Source: Gorsachius magnificus (Eukaryota; Chordata; Aves; Pelecaniformes; Ardeidae). From it: 64,000 bases of DNA. The notes below the pieces were generated by a model. That model was not told the origin of the DNA. It saw nothing but the letters and a program-made list of their open reading frames with translations, and made no database searches. Below are positions 12,701 through 23,100 of this stretch, in pieces; position 1 is the first letter of the stretch, and the number at the start of each line of letters is the position of its first letter. Location of the stretch: positions 186,207,510-186,271,509 of the forward strand of contig CM067081.1 of NCBI GenBank assembly GCA_034008185.1, read 5' to 3'. Position numbers and translations under genes: made by a program.

Positions 12701-15700
12701 ACATGCCCATGAACATCCCTGTCTAACTGTTGTAAATTGTCTGTCCAGCTATACACTTTACTAGTACTTTGGGGTCATTTCTAGCCACTTTAGCAAAATA
12801 TTTCAATCATTAGAGTTATCTGTGTTCTCATGTCTCACTCTAGCCAGTCAAAATTGTAAAACTGCGATTTTTATTTTAAGTCTTCCCTGCCATTATACGT
12901 TAAGTACTTTGTTGCACAGAAAGAGGTAGCCACCTGTAAAGCCCTACTCAGAAGAAACAGCCAGGAAAAAGAAATCAGATCATGGAATCATAACAAGATG
13001 TAGCAGCTAAACAGAACAGGCCATGCAGAGCTGGGTTTTGCTCCTCTTCCTCACTGCAGAGGGGAGTGCTTAAAAGAGGAGGGTGACATTTTTACATGAT
13101 GATGACTTTTTGTGTATTTCTTTAGAGAGGCACTTTGAAGACAGTCCTTTTCCTTCTCAGAGGCACTTCTCGGGGTCAGTACATGTCAGATGCTTACTCT
13201 GAAAAGGGACATGACATGAACACTACCCAACATACGGGATATTGCATCTGATGCACATCAAAGACCTGAAGTCTTTACTCCTGTGTTATGTGCTGCACTT
13301 AAAACTTATTAAATTAATCATGACACTAGAGCTGAGTTAAGAGATCCCATAAAGGACGAGGTCTACTTAAATAATGGTATCCACTGGTTTTTAAGGATAA
13401 AAAAGTATCTCCAACTTGGACATGTAAAATAGTATGTAAGCACATATATTCCAATAAATTTATATTTTATCAAATATATTTACTCCTGAAAGTAGTAATA
13501 AAACAAAAGGTTTATAGACAGCAGTATTGAAACTGCAAAAATCTAGCTACACAAAAATTATCAGCAAAATGTCAGAATCACACATTTTTTTCACTGCAAA
13601 TTCAATTTGCAACACAATCAGTATTAATTTTCAGCAGCACACAGCCTAGTTTTTGTGGACAGGAACTTACATTCTTCTAGAAGTTTTGCTTTTATTCCCA
13701 CATCAGAATCGCAGTTGAATGGACAAACAGAGATTAAAGAGAAACATTTGTTAGTTAAAAGAAAATTAGCATTTTTGAGAGGGAAGATAAGTATCTCTGA
13801 CAAGTGCATTGGTCACCATTAAAAAGAAAACATTTAAAACATTTAGCACTGTAACCCATGCAGCGATGCCTTAAATTCCAGCCACGGTTTCCATTGTGCC
13901 AGATATTACTGCATTTATCTCAAAGTTCATGGTACGAGAAACTTTTCTGAAGTGTTGACTTTTTAAGGGCAACCACGGTATGTGATTTTGGCCTTGCAAG
14001 GACACAAAACACTGATACTGCGGAGACAGCAAATCAGAACTAATGGAGTGCACTGCCCTCATGCTGCAGTCAAAATCAATCCACTCATATGATCATATGG
14101 AAGAACAAGGAGAATGCTTCAGGCTAAAATTACTCTTACAAACACGAAAGCACCTAATTCTACTCAACAGACATGCAATCCCTTTTGGTTTGAAAAATAA
14201 CTAAACAAAAAATTCACCTTGGTTTTTACGTCTTTATTGCTCACTTCAAATATTTTGCATACATGTCTCCTCATCAATAATGTTTTAGAGTAGTCAAATC
14301 GCTTTTGGTCAGCTACATTGTCAGCCTTCTCTTACCTACTTTGAGACACTGAAGAGCATAGGAACTGCTAACCTGGATGAACCCTAAAGGTTCAACTAAC
14401 CAAGTATGTTCTCACCACCAGGTCTCTGTGGTGGGTATGTAGGGAAAACCCACAGAAAACTTAAGTCCTTCCTTTGTGGTGGTGTCCCAGAGCCCATTCT
14501 AATCATTGCTTATGAAAGCAGTAACATCATTATAGATGTAATTTTGGTTAATAAGTTTTTTGGCTAAAAAGTCAAGTATGTGACTATATCAGACCTAACA
14601 AAGTTATGTATTATGTACATTAAATATTATGTAGTAGGGAACAACTTGATTGAGAGTTAATATGCTACATCTAAAAGGGCTACTCATTTTTGTCTATTGA
14701 TGCATTTCTGGTTAGTTTAACCTGAAGTGTTGCTCTACACAAAATATATTAGAGTGGTGCAAAATTTACATTAGTGCCTAAACTACAAGATGGGTTTAAA
14801 ACACTGTTTCTAGTCTGCAAAAATATTTGGGGAGAAAAAATAAGTTTAGAAAACTTGATATGAATTCACTGAACTTTTAAAGCCCTCTTTAAGCCACAGT
14901 TTATTGCTCTAAAGGCATTCATAACACAACCAGTCTGATGTGATTCAGATATATCGATCTTATTACAGAAATACAGGTCATTGGTTTGAGAGGCTTGTAA
15001 TATGCATGGAGAAAAAAAAAAAACACCAAAGCAGATGCAATTTATGTCAATGATTATTAAAGAAAAACATGCATTTATGAAAGTTAGGAAGGTATCAAAA
15101 ACATGGGGGTAAAGAAAGCCATGCGGATTAGAATCATAAGCAAATTTACTGATGTATTAATCCATCAATTTAACACCAGTCCTAATGTTCTCTTCTCTAG
15201 TAATTAGTTTAACAAATAAGTAGTCACTGTGAGGTGCAACATGGTTCACTGAATTCTGAAAATGTGATCATGCTTATCTTAAGAAGAAAATAACAACCTC
15301 AAGCATGAATAATTTCATAAAATTAGCTATTAGGGTTATAAAACGCAGCAGCTACCATTGCTTCCTTTTCAGCATGGAGTGCTACCTTCAAGGTTCCCCA
15401 CTAACGCAGTCTTATATTACAAGAATTTCAGATCCTGGGATTTCCCTTCCTCTAGATGTTTCCTCACTGGTTAATGCTAGAGTTCCCTGCTCAGCACACA
15501 TGCTTTTAACTTAAAGTTAGGTATTGAACTGTTTTCAGGCACTGCTTAGGAAATCTAAGAGCCTAACTTACTCTTCTGGATCAAAAATTAAGATGCTTCC
15601 AGTGTCTGAATTTTAGGTATTTGAATCTTTTACTAGATCTCGTATCAGGTCCTGGAAACCTCTTGTATGAAGGTAAGGGTGATTGTTTACAGCAACTAGG

Positions 15701-16167
15701 AATTGTCCTGGGGTTTTCAGCAAATTGTCAATATGATCTTAATTTCACAAATAATTAGCATTTAACTGTGCTTCTCTGCCCTTCTTCATTTTCATCAAAT
15801 GGAGTGTTCAATAAAGGCACACCAAAGTGTATTTGTGAGAATCCTGTGTTAACCCTTCTCAAGTGACAACGTAAGTCATTTTATATGCACAGTTTTTGAA
15901 AATCTTCAGTAAATTAGTGTAAATATTCATAATCATAATCTCCTGACTGAAGTGAGCAAACGCACTCCATGTTTAGATCCATGTTGGAGTTATCTTCATT
16001 GTCCTATTCAGAAATTATTTAACTAATCTTCCATTATTCTGCACTTATTTAGCAAGTTAATACTTACAGTCAAGAGGTACGTCCAATGCAGAAATCATTT
16101 GGCACAGAAAGAGGACCAAGGAAGCTTTGCTTGCAGATATGCTCCTCTTTTTCATCATGATTTTAGG
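583..16167 (-). CDS. NRCAM: NRCAM, neuronal cell adhesion molecule, 5' coding part (10 exons)
   Basis: This is the N-terminal part of NrCAM, an L1-family immunoglobulin adhesion molecule of axons and glia that acts at the cell surface. The ten spliced exons give 397 residues plus one base. Seen in the translation: signal peptide 1-24; Ig1 about 40-134 with cysteines 63 and 118; Ig2 about 139-232 with cysteines 162 and 213; linker 233-262; Ig3 about 263-353 with cysteines 287 and 335; start of Ig4 from 355 with cysteine 377 and tryptophan 389. N-glycosylation sequons lie at N78, N218, N240, N246, N309 and N386. All borders are GT-AG and all phases join. Remembered family knowledge says the full protein is about 1,200-1,300 residues with six Ig and up to five fibronectin III domains, so roughly 70% lies left of base 583. 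No frameshift or internal stop is seen. I name it from near-identity to remembered NrCAM segments such as [13 protein letters not shown] and [15 protein letters not shown]. Confidence 0.97.
715..2187 (-). other. NRCAM intron
   Basis: Intron between the Ig3 and Ig4 exons with gtaata...ccag ends. It holds a purine-rich stretch at about 1655-1855 and a T run near 2066-2079. No other gene or recognised repeat is seen. Confidence 0.9.
2188..2372 (-). CDS. NRCAM: NRCAM exon, rest of Ig3
   Basis: The 185-base exon lies between ctcctccag and AAAG|gtaata. It encodes [20 protein letters not shown], then [20 protein letters not shown], then [20 protein letters not shown] and K. It holds the Ig3 tryptophan (W299), the sequon N309-R-T, the DSGNY-C motif and the second cysteine (C335). 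Phase is one base in and one base out. Confidence 0.97.
2373..4350 (-). other. NRCAM intron inside Ig3
   Basis: Intron with gtgagt...ccag ends separating the two Ig3 exons. A T8A8 palindrome lies at 3197-3212. Nothing else identifiable is seen. Confidence 0.9.
4351..4462 (-). CDS. NRCAM: NRCAM exon, linker and start of Ig3
   Basis: The 112-base exon lies between ttgttccag and GGATT|gtgagt. It encodes residues 255-291: [18 protein letters not shown], then [18 protein letters not shown] with the first Ig3 cysteine (C287). Phase is two bases in, two bases out (TT|A gives Leu at the junction). The linker differs from the mammalian KSSRERPPTFLTPEGN, while LRGNVL-LECIA-GLPTP is shared. Confidence 0.96.
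4463..6558 (-). other. NRCAM intron before linker exon
   Basis: Intron between the 57-bp cassette exon and the Ig3 start exon, gtgagt...ccag. AT-rich. No repeat or additional exon was recognised. Confidence 0.88.
6559..6615 (-). CDS. NRCAM: NRCAM 57-bp cassette exon, Ig2-Ig3 linker (19 residues)
   Basis: The 57-base exon lies between atttcag and GGTG|gtgagt and is symmetric (phase 1-1). It reads [19 protein letters not shown], against [19 protein letters not shown] in mammalian NrCAM. The split first codon is ATG here (A from the previous exon plus TG). Two sequons, N240-D-T and N246-L-S, both come from this exon. Skipping keeps the frame, giving VFS-T-KPVTE. From memory, a 19-residue alternative insert between Ig2 and Ig3 is known in NrCAM; the sequence alone shows it can be skipped, not that it is. 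Confidence 0.93.
6616..7066 (-). other. NRCAM intron before cassette exon
   Basis: Short 451-base intron with gtaggt donor and atttcag acceptor. AT-rich; nothing else seen. Confidence 0.9.
7067..7237 (-). CDS. NRCAM: NRCAM exon, second half of Ig2
   Basis: The 171-base exon starts after gcttag-like context (cccttag) and ends TCAA|gtaggt. It encodes residues 179-235: [20 protein letters not shown], then [20 protein letters not shown] with the second Ig2 cysteine (C213), then [18 protein letters not shown]218-H-T is a sequon. It ends with one base (A) of a split codon: Met when the 57-bp exon is included, Thr when it is skipped. Confidence 0.97.
7238..7605 (-). other. NRCAM intron inside Ig2
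   Basis: Short 368-base intron with gtgagt donor and ttag acceptor; nothing else seen. Confidence 0.92.
7606..7728 (-). CDS. NRCAM: NRCAM exon, first half of Ig2
   Basis: The 123-base exon lies between tatatag and AACG|gtgagt. It encodes residues 138-178: [12 protein letters not shown], then [10 protein letters not shown] with the first Ig2 cysteine (C162), then [16 protein letters not shown]. The exon is symmetric (phase 1-1). The [11 protein letters not shown] and [12 protein letters not shown] blocks are diagnostic of NrCAM among L1-family members. Confidence 0.97.
7729..8608 (-). other. NRCAM intron between Ig1 and Ig2
   Basis: 880-base AT-rich intron, gtaagt...atag. No other feature recognised. 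Confidence 0.92.
8609..8805 (-). CDS. NRCAM: NRCAM exon, second half of Ig1
   Basis: The 197-base exon lies between attttag and TCTA|gtaagt. It encodes residues 72-137, starting [16 protein letters not shown] and ending [13 protein letters not shown]. It holds the Ig1 tryptophan (W75), the sequon NGT at 78-80 and the second Ig1 cysteine in the motif YEGVYQC (C118). Phase is one base in, one base out. No stop or frameshift is seen. Confidence 0.97.
8806..11697 (-). other. NRCAM intron inside Ig1
   Basis: 2.9-kb intron, gttagt...ttag. Bases 9780-10950 are less AT-rich than their surroundings and hold two stop-free minus-strand blocks (9774-10055 and 10281-10610) in different frames, without a recognised parent gene. 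An inverted repeat of two 10-base arms lies at 11566-11575 and 11604-11613. Confidence 0.88.
11566..11613. repeat. Inverted repeat, 10-base arms
   Basis: GTGCATGCAT (11566-11575) and ATGCATGCAC (11604-11613) are perfect complements around a 28-base spacer rich in TGCATG steps. On either strand UGCAUG is the RBFOX-binding hexamer, here about 100 bases 5' (in window coordinates) of the 11698 exon end, so just inside the downstream intron. Confidence 0.9.
11698..11803 (-). CDS. NRCAM: NRCAM exon, first half of Ig1
   Basis: The 106-base exon begins after tgaag and ends AG|gttagt. It encodes residues 37-71, reading [16 protein letters not shown] then [19 protein letters not shown]. It carries the first Ig1 cysteine (C63). 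Phase is two bases in and two bases out. The CT-rich tract (tttctctctgtttctt) sits some 20 bases before the acceptor. The match to NrCAM Ig1 is nearly exact. Confidence 0.96.
11804..13670 (-). other. NRCAM intron after microexon
   Basis: Intron with gtaagt donor and gaag acceptor. No repeat or gene recognised. Confidence 0.88.
13671..13688 (-). CDS. NRCAM: NRCAM 18-bp microexon (SKLLEE)
   Basis: This 18-base exon lies between taaaag and GAAT|gtaagt. Joined to the first base left by the previous exon it reads S-K-L-L-E-E and hands one base to the next exon, so it is symmetric (phase 1-1). Included, the junction reads VPLD-SKLLEE-LSQPP, matching the PKLLE-L stretch of mammalian NrCAM before Ig1. 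Skipped, it reads VPLD-LSQPP with the frame kept. The acceptor has no pyrimidine run right beside it: the CT-rich stretch sits roughly 35-60 bases upstream. That weak context and the strong donor fit a regulated exon like those of the L1 family between signal peptide and Ig1. It is too short to be found by ORF length; phase and neighbours identify it. Confidence 0.9.
13689..16067 (-). other. NRCAM intron before microexon
   Basis: Intron between the signal-peptide exon (donor gtaagt) and the microexon (acceptor aaag). Contains a 14-base perfect palindrome at 14086-14099 and an A12 run near 15010. Confidence 0.88.
14086..14099. repeat. 14-bp perfect palindrome
   Basis: CATATGATCATATG is its own reverse complement, in the NRCAM intron before the microexon. 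No function is implied. Confidence 0.95.
16068..16167 (-). CDS. NRCAM: NRCAM start-codon exon (signal peptide)
   Basis: The exon follows an acceptor ending cattacag and ends at T|gtaagt. Nine noncoding bases precede two adjacent in-frame ATGs at 16158-16156 and 16155-16153; I take the first as start. The 30 codons give a basic N-terminus (MMKKR), a hydrophobic core [12 protein letters not shown] and the mature start DVPLD, a classic secretory signal peptide with probable cleavage near residue 24. The segment [10 protein letters not shown] matches mammalian NrCAM, whose N-terminus is a few residues longer. The upstream acceptor shows that a 5'-UTR exon exists further right. The exon ends with one base of a split codon. 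Confidence 0.95.
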
Positions 16168-19100
16168 CTGTAATGAGTAAATCACACTTGAAGAATGAAG
16201 TTCAACTTCATCAGACTAGGTAGCTTGGAATAGTTATGTGTATATAGACAAGAAACCTGGTAAACAAAGAGAATAACAATAAGTAGATACTACAGAGAGT
16301 TGAATGATCACATCTTAATAATATTATGAAATAACAGCAGTATACCAGATTCTATATCCAGGGAGAATAGCTACACCATGTGCTCTAATGAAATCCAAGC
16401 AGAGATCCAGAAGTTCTTAGGATACCTAGATCATAACACCTTCCTAAGGAAACTAGTGAACAACTGCAATAACCTTGTTGAATGGAAATACAAATGCCTC
16501 TCCTAAGAAGGATAAAGCATCAACCCAGCTAGTTAAAAACCAGTATATACTAAAGATAATAGTCCTCTGAAGTAGATTTAGGAGATTAAAGCTCTGAATG
16601 CTTGCCTAGTCTCTCTTTCAAACACCCTGCACAATTCTTGGAAAGAGATATTTTAGGCTTCTAGTCCAAAGCAAACATATCTGGACACAAATTTGCTAAG
16701 TAAACCGTGGGATCTCCCTGCAGCTTTGAGTTAGGTATCTTAGCTTCTCCCCACTTTAGAACTCTTTCTAACAGACAGCTGCAGACTGAATACAGAAGAC
16801 TTCACGGACTGCCACGCTGAGGTGCTAGCTTATGTAATTATAGGAACCTAGGCTCCTATTCCTGGATTTCTGATTCCACCAAAATACATAACATCAAAAT
16901 GCTTCATCATTTCTAGCCTGAAACCAAAATCTAATTAACTGGCAGCACAGTACCAAACTCTCTTCTCCTCCTTCCCTACGTGAAGAAGTGGCAGAAATGA
17001 AACTTAAGGGAAATCTGTTCTTTGAAATGTGCTATATTTTCCCCCTCAACCAAGCATAAGAGATCATATTAGCCATGGCAGAATGATTCTGGCTCCCTCC
17101 TTATTTTTACTGCATTCAGGACCACGCTCTAACTTAGAAGAATGTTCAAGGAGCAAAAACTAGCTGCCTGCAAGCCCCATCATCATCATCAGTGACCTGC
17201 AAAGAGCTTTAAGAATACAGCCTTAGAAATCCAAATGGTGCTTACACAATGCATTCTCAGTAAATGGACATCAGCTGAGAAAGTACTTCCCAGATGCCAG
17301 ACTGATCAGAAAGTTCACAGTGATCAGCATTAATTTACCTTGGAGAGAGCACTTCCTCAGCTATGCCTACAGATGTGAAACACGATGCTATCAAGTACAC
17401 AAGGACTTAAAGTTGCAAAGCAGCAGCTGCCTTACAAATGTTAAAAAAGGAGTTATTTGTGCTTCCTGAAGTTACTAAAACCAGTCTATGCTAAGAATTT
17501 CCCTCAATCTTCAGGTTACTGAAGAAAAGATCTCTCTTAATTGCTGCTGTAAATGGTCTTTTCTCTTTGTATAGCCTTTGGAGCAGAGACTGGAACTGGA
17601 AACCAGAACTGAGGTTTCAAGTTGATGAGGCTCAACCTCTCATCCTAACCTAGCCCATCAAACTCCCTGATTCCTGCTGTCACTATTCATAACACAAATG
17701 TTTGTTTCAAAATCAAAATATCCCAGTCGGTTAAACTCCTAGAGATGTACTGCTCCTCAGAGCTTCTTGGGAACTGCTGACTGGGGCACCATGTGAGAGG
17801 GCAAATTGCGTATTCACATTCAAAACTATCTACACTACTGCACACCATAACGAAACAACTATCTCTCATGGCAGATTAGGAAGATTACAAAACTCATCAG
17901 AAGAGAGAACACCCAAGTTCTAGCCTTTGCATTATTATTTACAGAAACTGGAACTGCAGAAGCAGACAAGGTGGCAAGCCTACCTCCAAAATACCCAGAA
18001 AGTGGTTAAGGCATACAGCAGGGAAGCATGACAAGTACTCAGACTTTCCTAGAAAAATAAACTGAACTTTCTTACAGTTTAAATGAGCACCCTAAAGCAC
18101 TGTGCGTTTAGCTGGGGAAGGGGAGAAGCTTCCATCCCGCTTCTGGCACATGTAGTCTCCTATGCTCCTGCTGCAGTGAGTAAGGGGAAGGAGAAAGGCT
18201 TCTCTCGAGAGCGCCTGAGAGCACTCCAGTGTGTTTCCCGCAATGAAGTGCTCTCCGGAAGAGCTGATTTTGTTCCATCAACTACAGCTGTCTGCTCTTC
18301 TCCAGTTAAACTAGGTTCTCACACACTGTTCTCCTGATCTTTATGTCATCTCCTCATTACAGCATCACTGCAGTTAACAAGGTGCCCTTGCTGTACAATG
18401 TGTTTGACCCAGGATTTACAGGACACTCTTTGAAGTATTCTAAAAGTGAACCTTGACTTTTATTGTTTCTTCTCCAAGCAAAATTTCAGTTCTCCTTATG
18501 AAATCCTGAGAACCTGATTATCCACTTTATTGTCTTGCCCTTTCACCATGTAAAATGAGTATTGAAGTGATTTGAAAGTATTTTAAAATTAAATTGCATT
18601 CCCTTTGAACAAGTACAAATGAATAGGCAAGCAGTGGTGAATCAGGCATGTGCAATTAAAATCATTGTGAAAGTAATACCCTTGAGAAAATGCCTCACAT
18701 TGTCTACCTCTGCTACTGCAGCGTTCCAGTAGGATACCTATTGAGTCTACTGCTGGGATGTTTGGCTATAATATGGGAATTCAACCGGCAATGGGAATTA
18801 TAAAGCTGAGCTTGCACCCTGACTTTGTCAACCTTCAGAGCGGTAATGTGCCCAAATGGTTTGTGATAGAACATATTTAACTGAAAATTATTTTAGGTTT
18901 GTCAGCACAACTGGGCGCTGTTGCTGAATACATTCAAGATTAAATCTGACATAATTTAGTATGAATACAACAGCTGCTGAGTAGAACTAAACACTGCTTT
19001 GACATAGTATTATCTGCTACAAAATAAGGCCAGGCCTCTAAGTGCAGATCAATGTAAAGGCTTCAATTTCAAAAGCTGAAATATTTATACAGCAGATTGC

Positions 19101-19830
19101 CTTTTCCTTCAGATAATTTATTTAAGATCTCTCATAACTCAGACATTTTGTCCTACCCTTTTCATAGGAAAACACATATATTTTGACAGCTCATTCAGGA
19201 GTCTATTCCCTGATTTGTACAGAATAAGATTCTCTATACCTACATACCTCTTACATACATAACAAAATACCCCTAGTTCTATTTTCTGTGCTTCTTGCTG
19301 AGATGCTGATGGTGAGTTAAAACATGGGCTAAAGGTTGAAGCTGTGGTGTAACAAACAGGAGTCAAGGTAAATATGAATTCATAAGCAAAGTAGAGTAAT
19401 ATTTTATCACGAAGTATGATATCAGATTTCAAAGGGAGGGCGTTTATGTGTGACAAAAGAACAAGGATCAAGTGAGAGACATCCACTTGTTTTTTCTTTT
19501 TTTTAAAAAAAAAAAAAGATATTACTACCTTTTACAGATGAGCTACAGAAAGACATGACTGAAAGAATGAAAGCACCAGTGAGCCTGAGGTAGGGTGTCT
19601 GCCAGGAGCACAAAACAGAGTTTGGTGCCAGTGATCTCTTCACTGTGACTCACATGTCTGGACACTTTTGGCCACAAACAACAAAACCAGATATTTTGAA
19701 AACACCGAAGGAGCTAGGAAAAACAGCATGCATATGGAAGGGATCATTTGGGAGGCAGAATCCAAGATCATACTATAACTCAAATGGGACAGGGACCTTC
19801 TCCATGATTTCAAGAGCTTAAGAGCAAATG
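16168..19830 (-). other. Noncoding, probable NRCAM 5'-UTR intron
   Basis: Sequence upstream of the acceptor of the start-codon exon. It should be intron, because that exon needs an upstream noncoding exon. A T-run facing an A13 run lies at about 19490-19517. No gene is seen. Confidence 0.65.
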
Positions 19831-20120
19831 AATCATAGACTCATTTAGGCTGGAAATGACCTTTAAGATCATCAAGTCCAACCGTTAACGTAATCCTGCC
19901 ATCCCACCACTAAACCATGTCCTTAAGCACCCCATCTACCCATCTTTTAAATACCTCCAGGGATGGGGACTCGACCACTTCCCTGGGCAGCCCATTCCAG
20001 TGCCTGACAACTCTTTCAGTGAAGAGATTTTTCCTAATGTCCAGTCTAAACCTGCCCTGGCACAACTTGAGGCCATTTCCTCTTGTCCTATCACTTGCTA
20101 CTTGGGCGAAGAGACTGACA
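19831..20120 (-). repeat. CR1 LINE 3' fragment, minus orientation
   Basis: The 3' end of the element is at 19831 (AATCATAGACTCATTTAGG on the plus strand). It runs upward through the typical complement blocks AAGATCATCAAGTCCAACCG, ACCACTAAACCATGTCC, TTTAAATACCTCCAGGGATG, CCACTTCCCTGGGCAGCC, TTTTTCCTAATGTCCA and TTTCCTCTTGTCCTATCACT. CR1 is a non-LTR retrotransposon abundant in birds and reptiles. The copy is 5'-truncated, and similarity fades near 20120. Confidence 0.93.
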
Positions 20121-23100
20121 CATCATGGCTTACACATTTTCTCTCTGAAGGAAGTCTCCATACTACCTATGCACTCTGCTACTCCCTGAATCATGTCCAG
20201 GCATCGCCTGGGAGAATTATGGTTGGCCCAGGTAAAAATCTGCCAGGGAGAATGTTAACGACTGAACAGTACAGATGATTGTGGAACGCACACAGCATGG
20301 TATATTTTACTATACTATACTAGTACTAAGTATTACTAATTCCTAATTGAGATATTAATACAGACAGATGCACTCTCAATGGCCATTTCAAAGTTTAATC
20401 AATTAAGGCTCCAAATTGACAGAGGAAACACGCTTTTCCTCTAGCTATCTTCAACATAAGCACATGGCATCTTTGATACCCTTGTAAGTGCAGCTGCAAT
20501 ATTTCTTTAATAGGATGTAAGAGCTGTGAGTGTATTTACTGAAATTCAGCCTAGGCCAAAGTTAAAGAATGTATTTTCTAAACTTAATATTGTTCCACAG
20601 AGTTTTGATGCATCAAGTGATTATGCACTTCTATTCAATTACATTACTTTAAGACACAAAGGCCTCTATGAATGTGAATAAAAATCAAGATCAGTGTTCG
20701 AAAAGTGAAAGGGTTATAAAACTGCAAGAAAGAACAACTGGAATATTTCATGCACATCAGGGGGAAAAGAGCATTCTCTTCTATATAGTCATGATTAAAC
20801 TAATGGGGAACAAGGTAGACACTGCAAATGAGAGGAAAACTACTACTGAGCAAAAAACTTCCTCTCTTTCATGTGTCTAATACTGTATTTTTTCTCACAG
20901 CAGAAGAAAGATAGAATATAGGAAAATATAAACAGTTTTCAAGGAAATCTGTTTCAATGCAACCTTATATAAAACTCCACAAAAACATGAAAACAGTATC
21001 AAAAGAGGTAAATTAATTTAATGACTTGTACATAAAGAACTGTTGATAATACACACATTTAATTTTATATTTTTAACAGATAAAAAGCATAAAATGCTTG
21101 CTTTTGAGGAAAACTGCAATACCCTTATCACTTAATGACAGATCTTTACAGCGCTTATGTATTTTATACAACTATGCTATCTATGCAAGTATCATTAAGA
21201 TGATTTAAAATATTTTTGAACAACTGGTTTCAAATTTCAGACTTTTTTAGCTTATCTAGCATTTACAGTAATAGGTAACATTAAAAACTCTAATTGGAAA
21301 CAATTATATCATTTAAAATCTTTCAAATAGAAGCAGGTAACAGTGCACTTAGTGTCATAATACCTAAGTGGCATGGACACAGTACTAACAGAAACAATAA
21401 TGTTATTTAGATATAGGCTTTATTCTAGCTGTTTTTATGGAGTAGCATGAATTAATAGACCAAACATCAATGTACGTGTCAACATACTTGCGTCCTATTC
21501 AAAATTTTGCTCTTGAATAACCTTGTAGTCAATTCATCCCCCACTGGTTTACTTTCCCCATCCATCTCTTACCTATTAGTTGTAAATTGTCCAAAGTATG
21601 GTCTACTCACAGGTAGGGAGTTTTTATCTACTTACTATAGGACACATAGCTCTGGGGTGGCTGAATACAGGTGTACATAAAAGAAGTTATTTTTTAAACT
21701 TTCCAAAATACACCAAATTAGAACCATTTTTAATCCTCTAGAATTCTGGAAAACACCACACTGCTTTCTTCCAAATTATTCATTTGTCCCAGTCTACTAT
21801 AGATATATAATTTAAAGTCATCAGGGAATAGTAAATCATCTTCTTTAACCTCCTGTTTATGAAGCTTAAGCCCATTGCTTTGGTTTTGGCTATATCATAT
21901 GTGCTACAGGGACATCCATGTAAAGAAGACTGGACCAAGAATAAACTACGCAGACAACACTCCTGACAACACAAAGAACTCCTCAGCACTGATTCAGATG
22001 CTGCAGGTACTTATTAGTGTTAGATGATTATACGTACCTTAGCCATTGTAAAGCTTTTTTCACAAAGGCAGAGCTGTGTGCCACGCTCTAAGGGTTCTTA
22101 GCAGTTCTCTATACAGTGAAAAATCATCAGCCTGGTCATGCTTCCGGACTCCCCCTACACACAGCATTACTCTTTTGGCTCCGAGACCGTACTTCAGCAT
22201 TCACACTGCTTTCCCTCCTTCCCACCACCCAGACACAATTTCCAGTCTCTCTACTCTCATCCTCTATTTTCCACTATGGGAATACCACTTAGTTCTTGAA
22301 ACTTCTTTATTGACAATCGCGTATTAAGACCTGTTAGCTGGTTTGTTATTCATTCAAGTGTGGTCTCTTTCATTATGTAGTTCAATTTGTGGTTTTATTA
22401 ATCTGTTTCACATGGCATAAGTCAAATGCTTTTCAAAGTCTATTACATCGACAGCATCATCTTATCAAACTTGTAGTTTTATCAAAAGATTAAAATCAAG
22501 TTTTTGTCAATCATTTGTTTTACAAGCCCTACTTTCCATAAAACTATGTTGAGTAGAATTAATTTTACTCATGGCCTTTAATTCGCTATCAGCTGAATCC
22601 CCAATCAGCTTTTTCCGTATGTTCACTGTGATTTATATCAGGCTATATTTACCCTGCTCAATCTGCTTGTCTACTCTGAATCTGGGCAGAACACCAGCTT
22701 TCTTCCAGCCTTAAGGAACATATTAAAAATGAAAATGTGTGAAACACAAATCTCTACTGGCTCCTCTAGAACTCACCAGTAGACCCATTGCACCTAGACC
22801 TGCTGACTTAAAATATTTATCTTCAACACATATTATTTAGTATCTATTAATGGTTACTATGACTAAAAAAGCTCTCCATCCTAACATGATGCATTATACT
22901 TTTTCTTCCAATTCATCATGTTACTTGCAATAATAAATCAACAGCAAGAGAAGAAAATGATTGTGAAGTAGCTCACAAAACAGTGATAATCCCGTTTCTG
23001 TTCTTAAGACTTGGTCCTATAAAAATAAACCAAGTATTTGTCCGCTTGTCTCCTCCATGGCAATGGCCAACACATCTGCCATGAGAACAGGAGCTCTTTC

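Noticed and set aside
19917..20278. Two overlapping plus-strand frames of about 90 codons
   Set aside because: They run antisense through the CR1 fragment at 19831-20120 and carry no protein signature.
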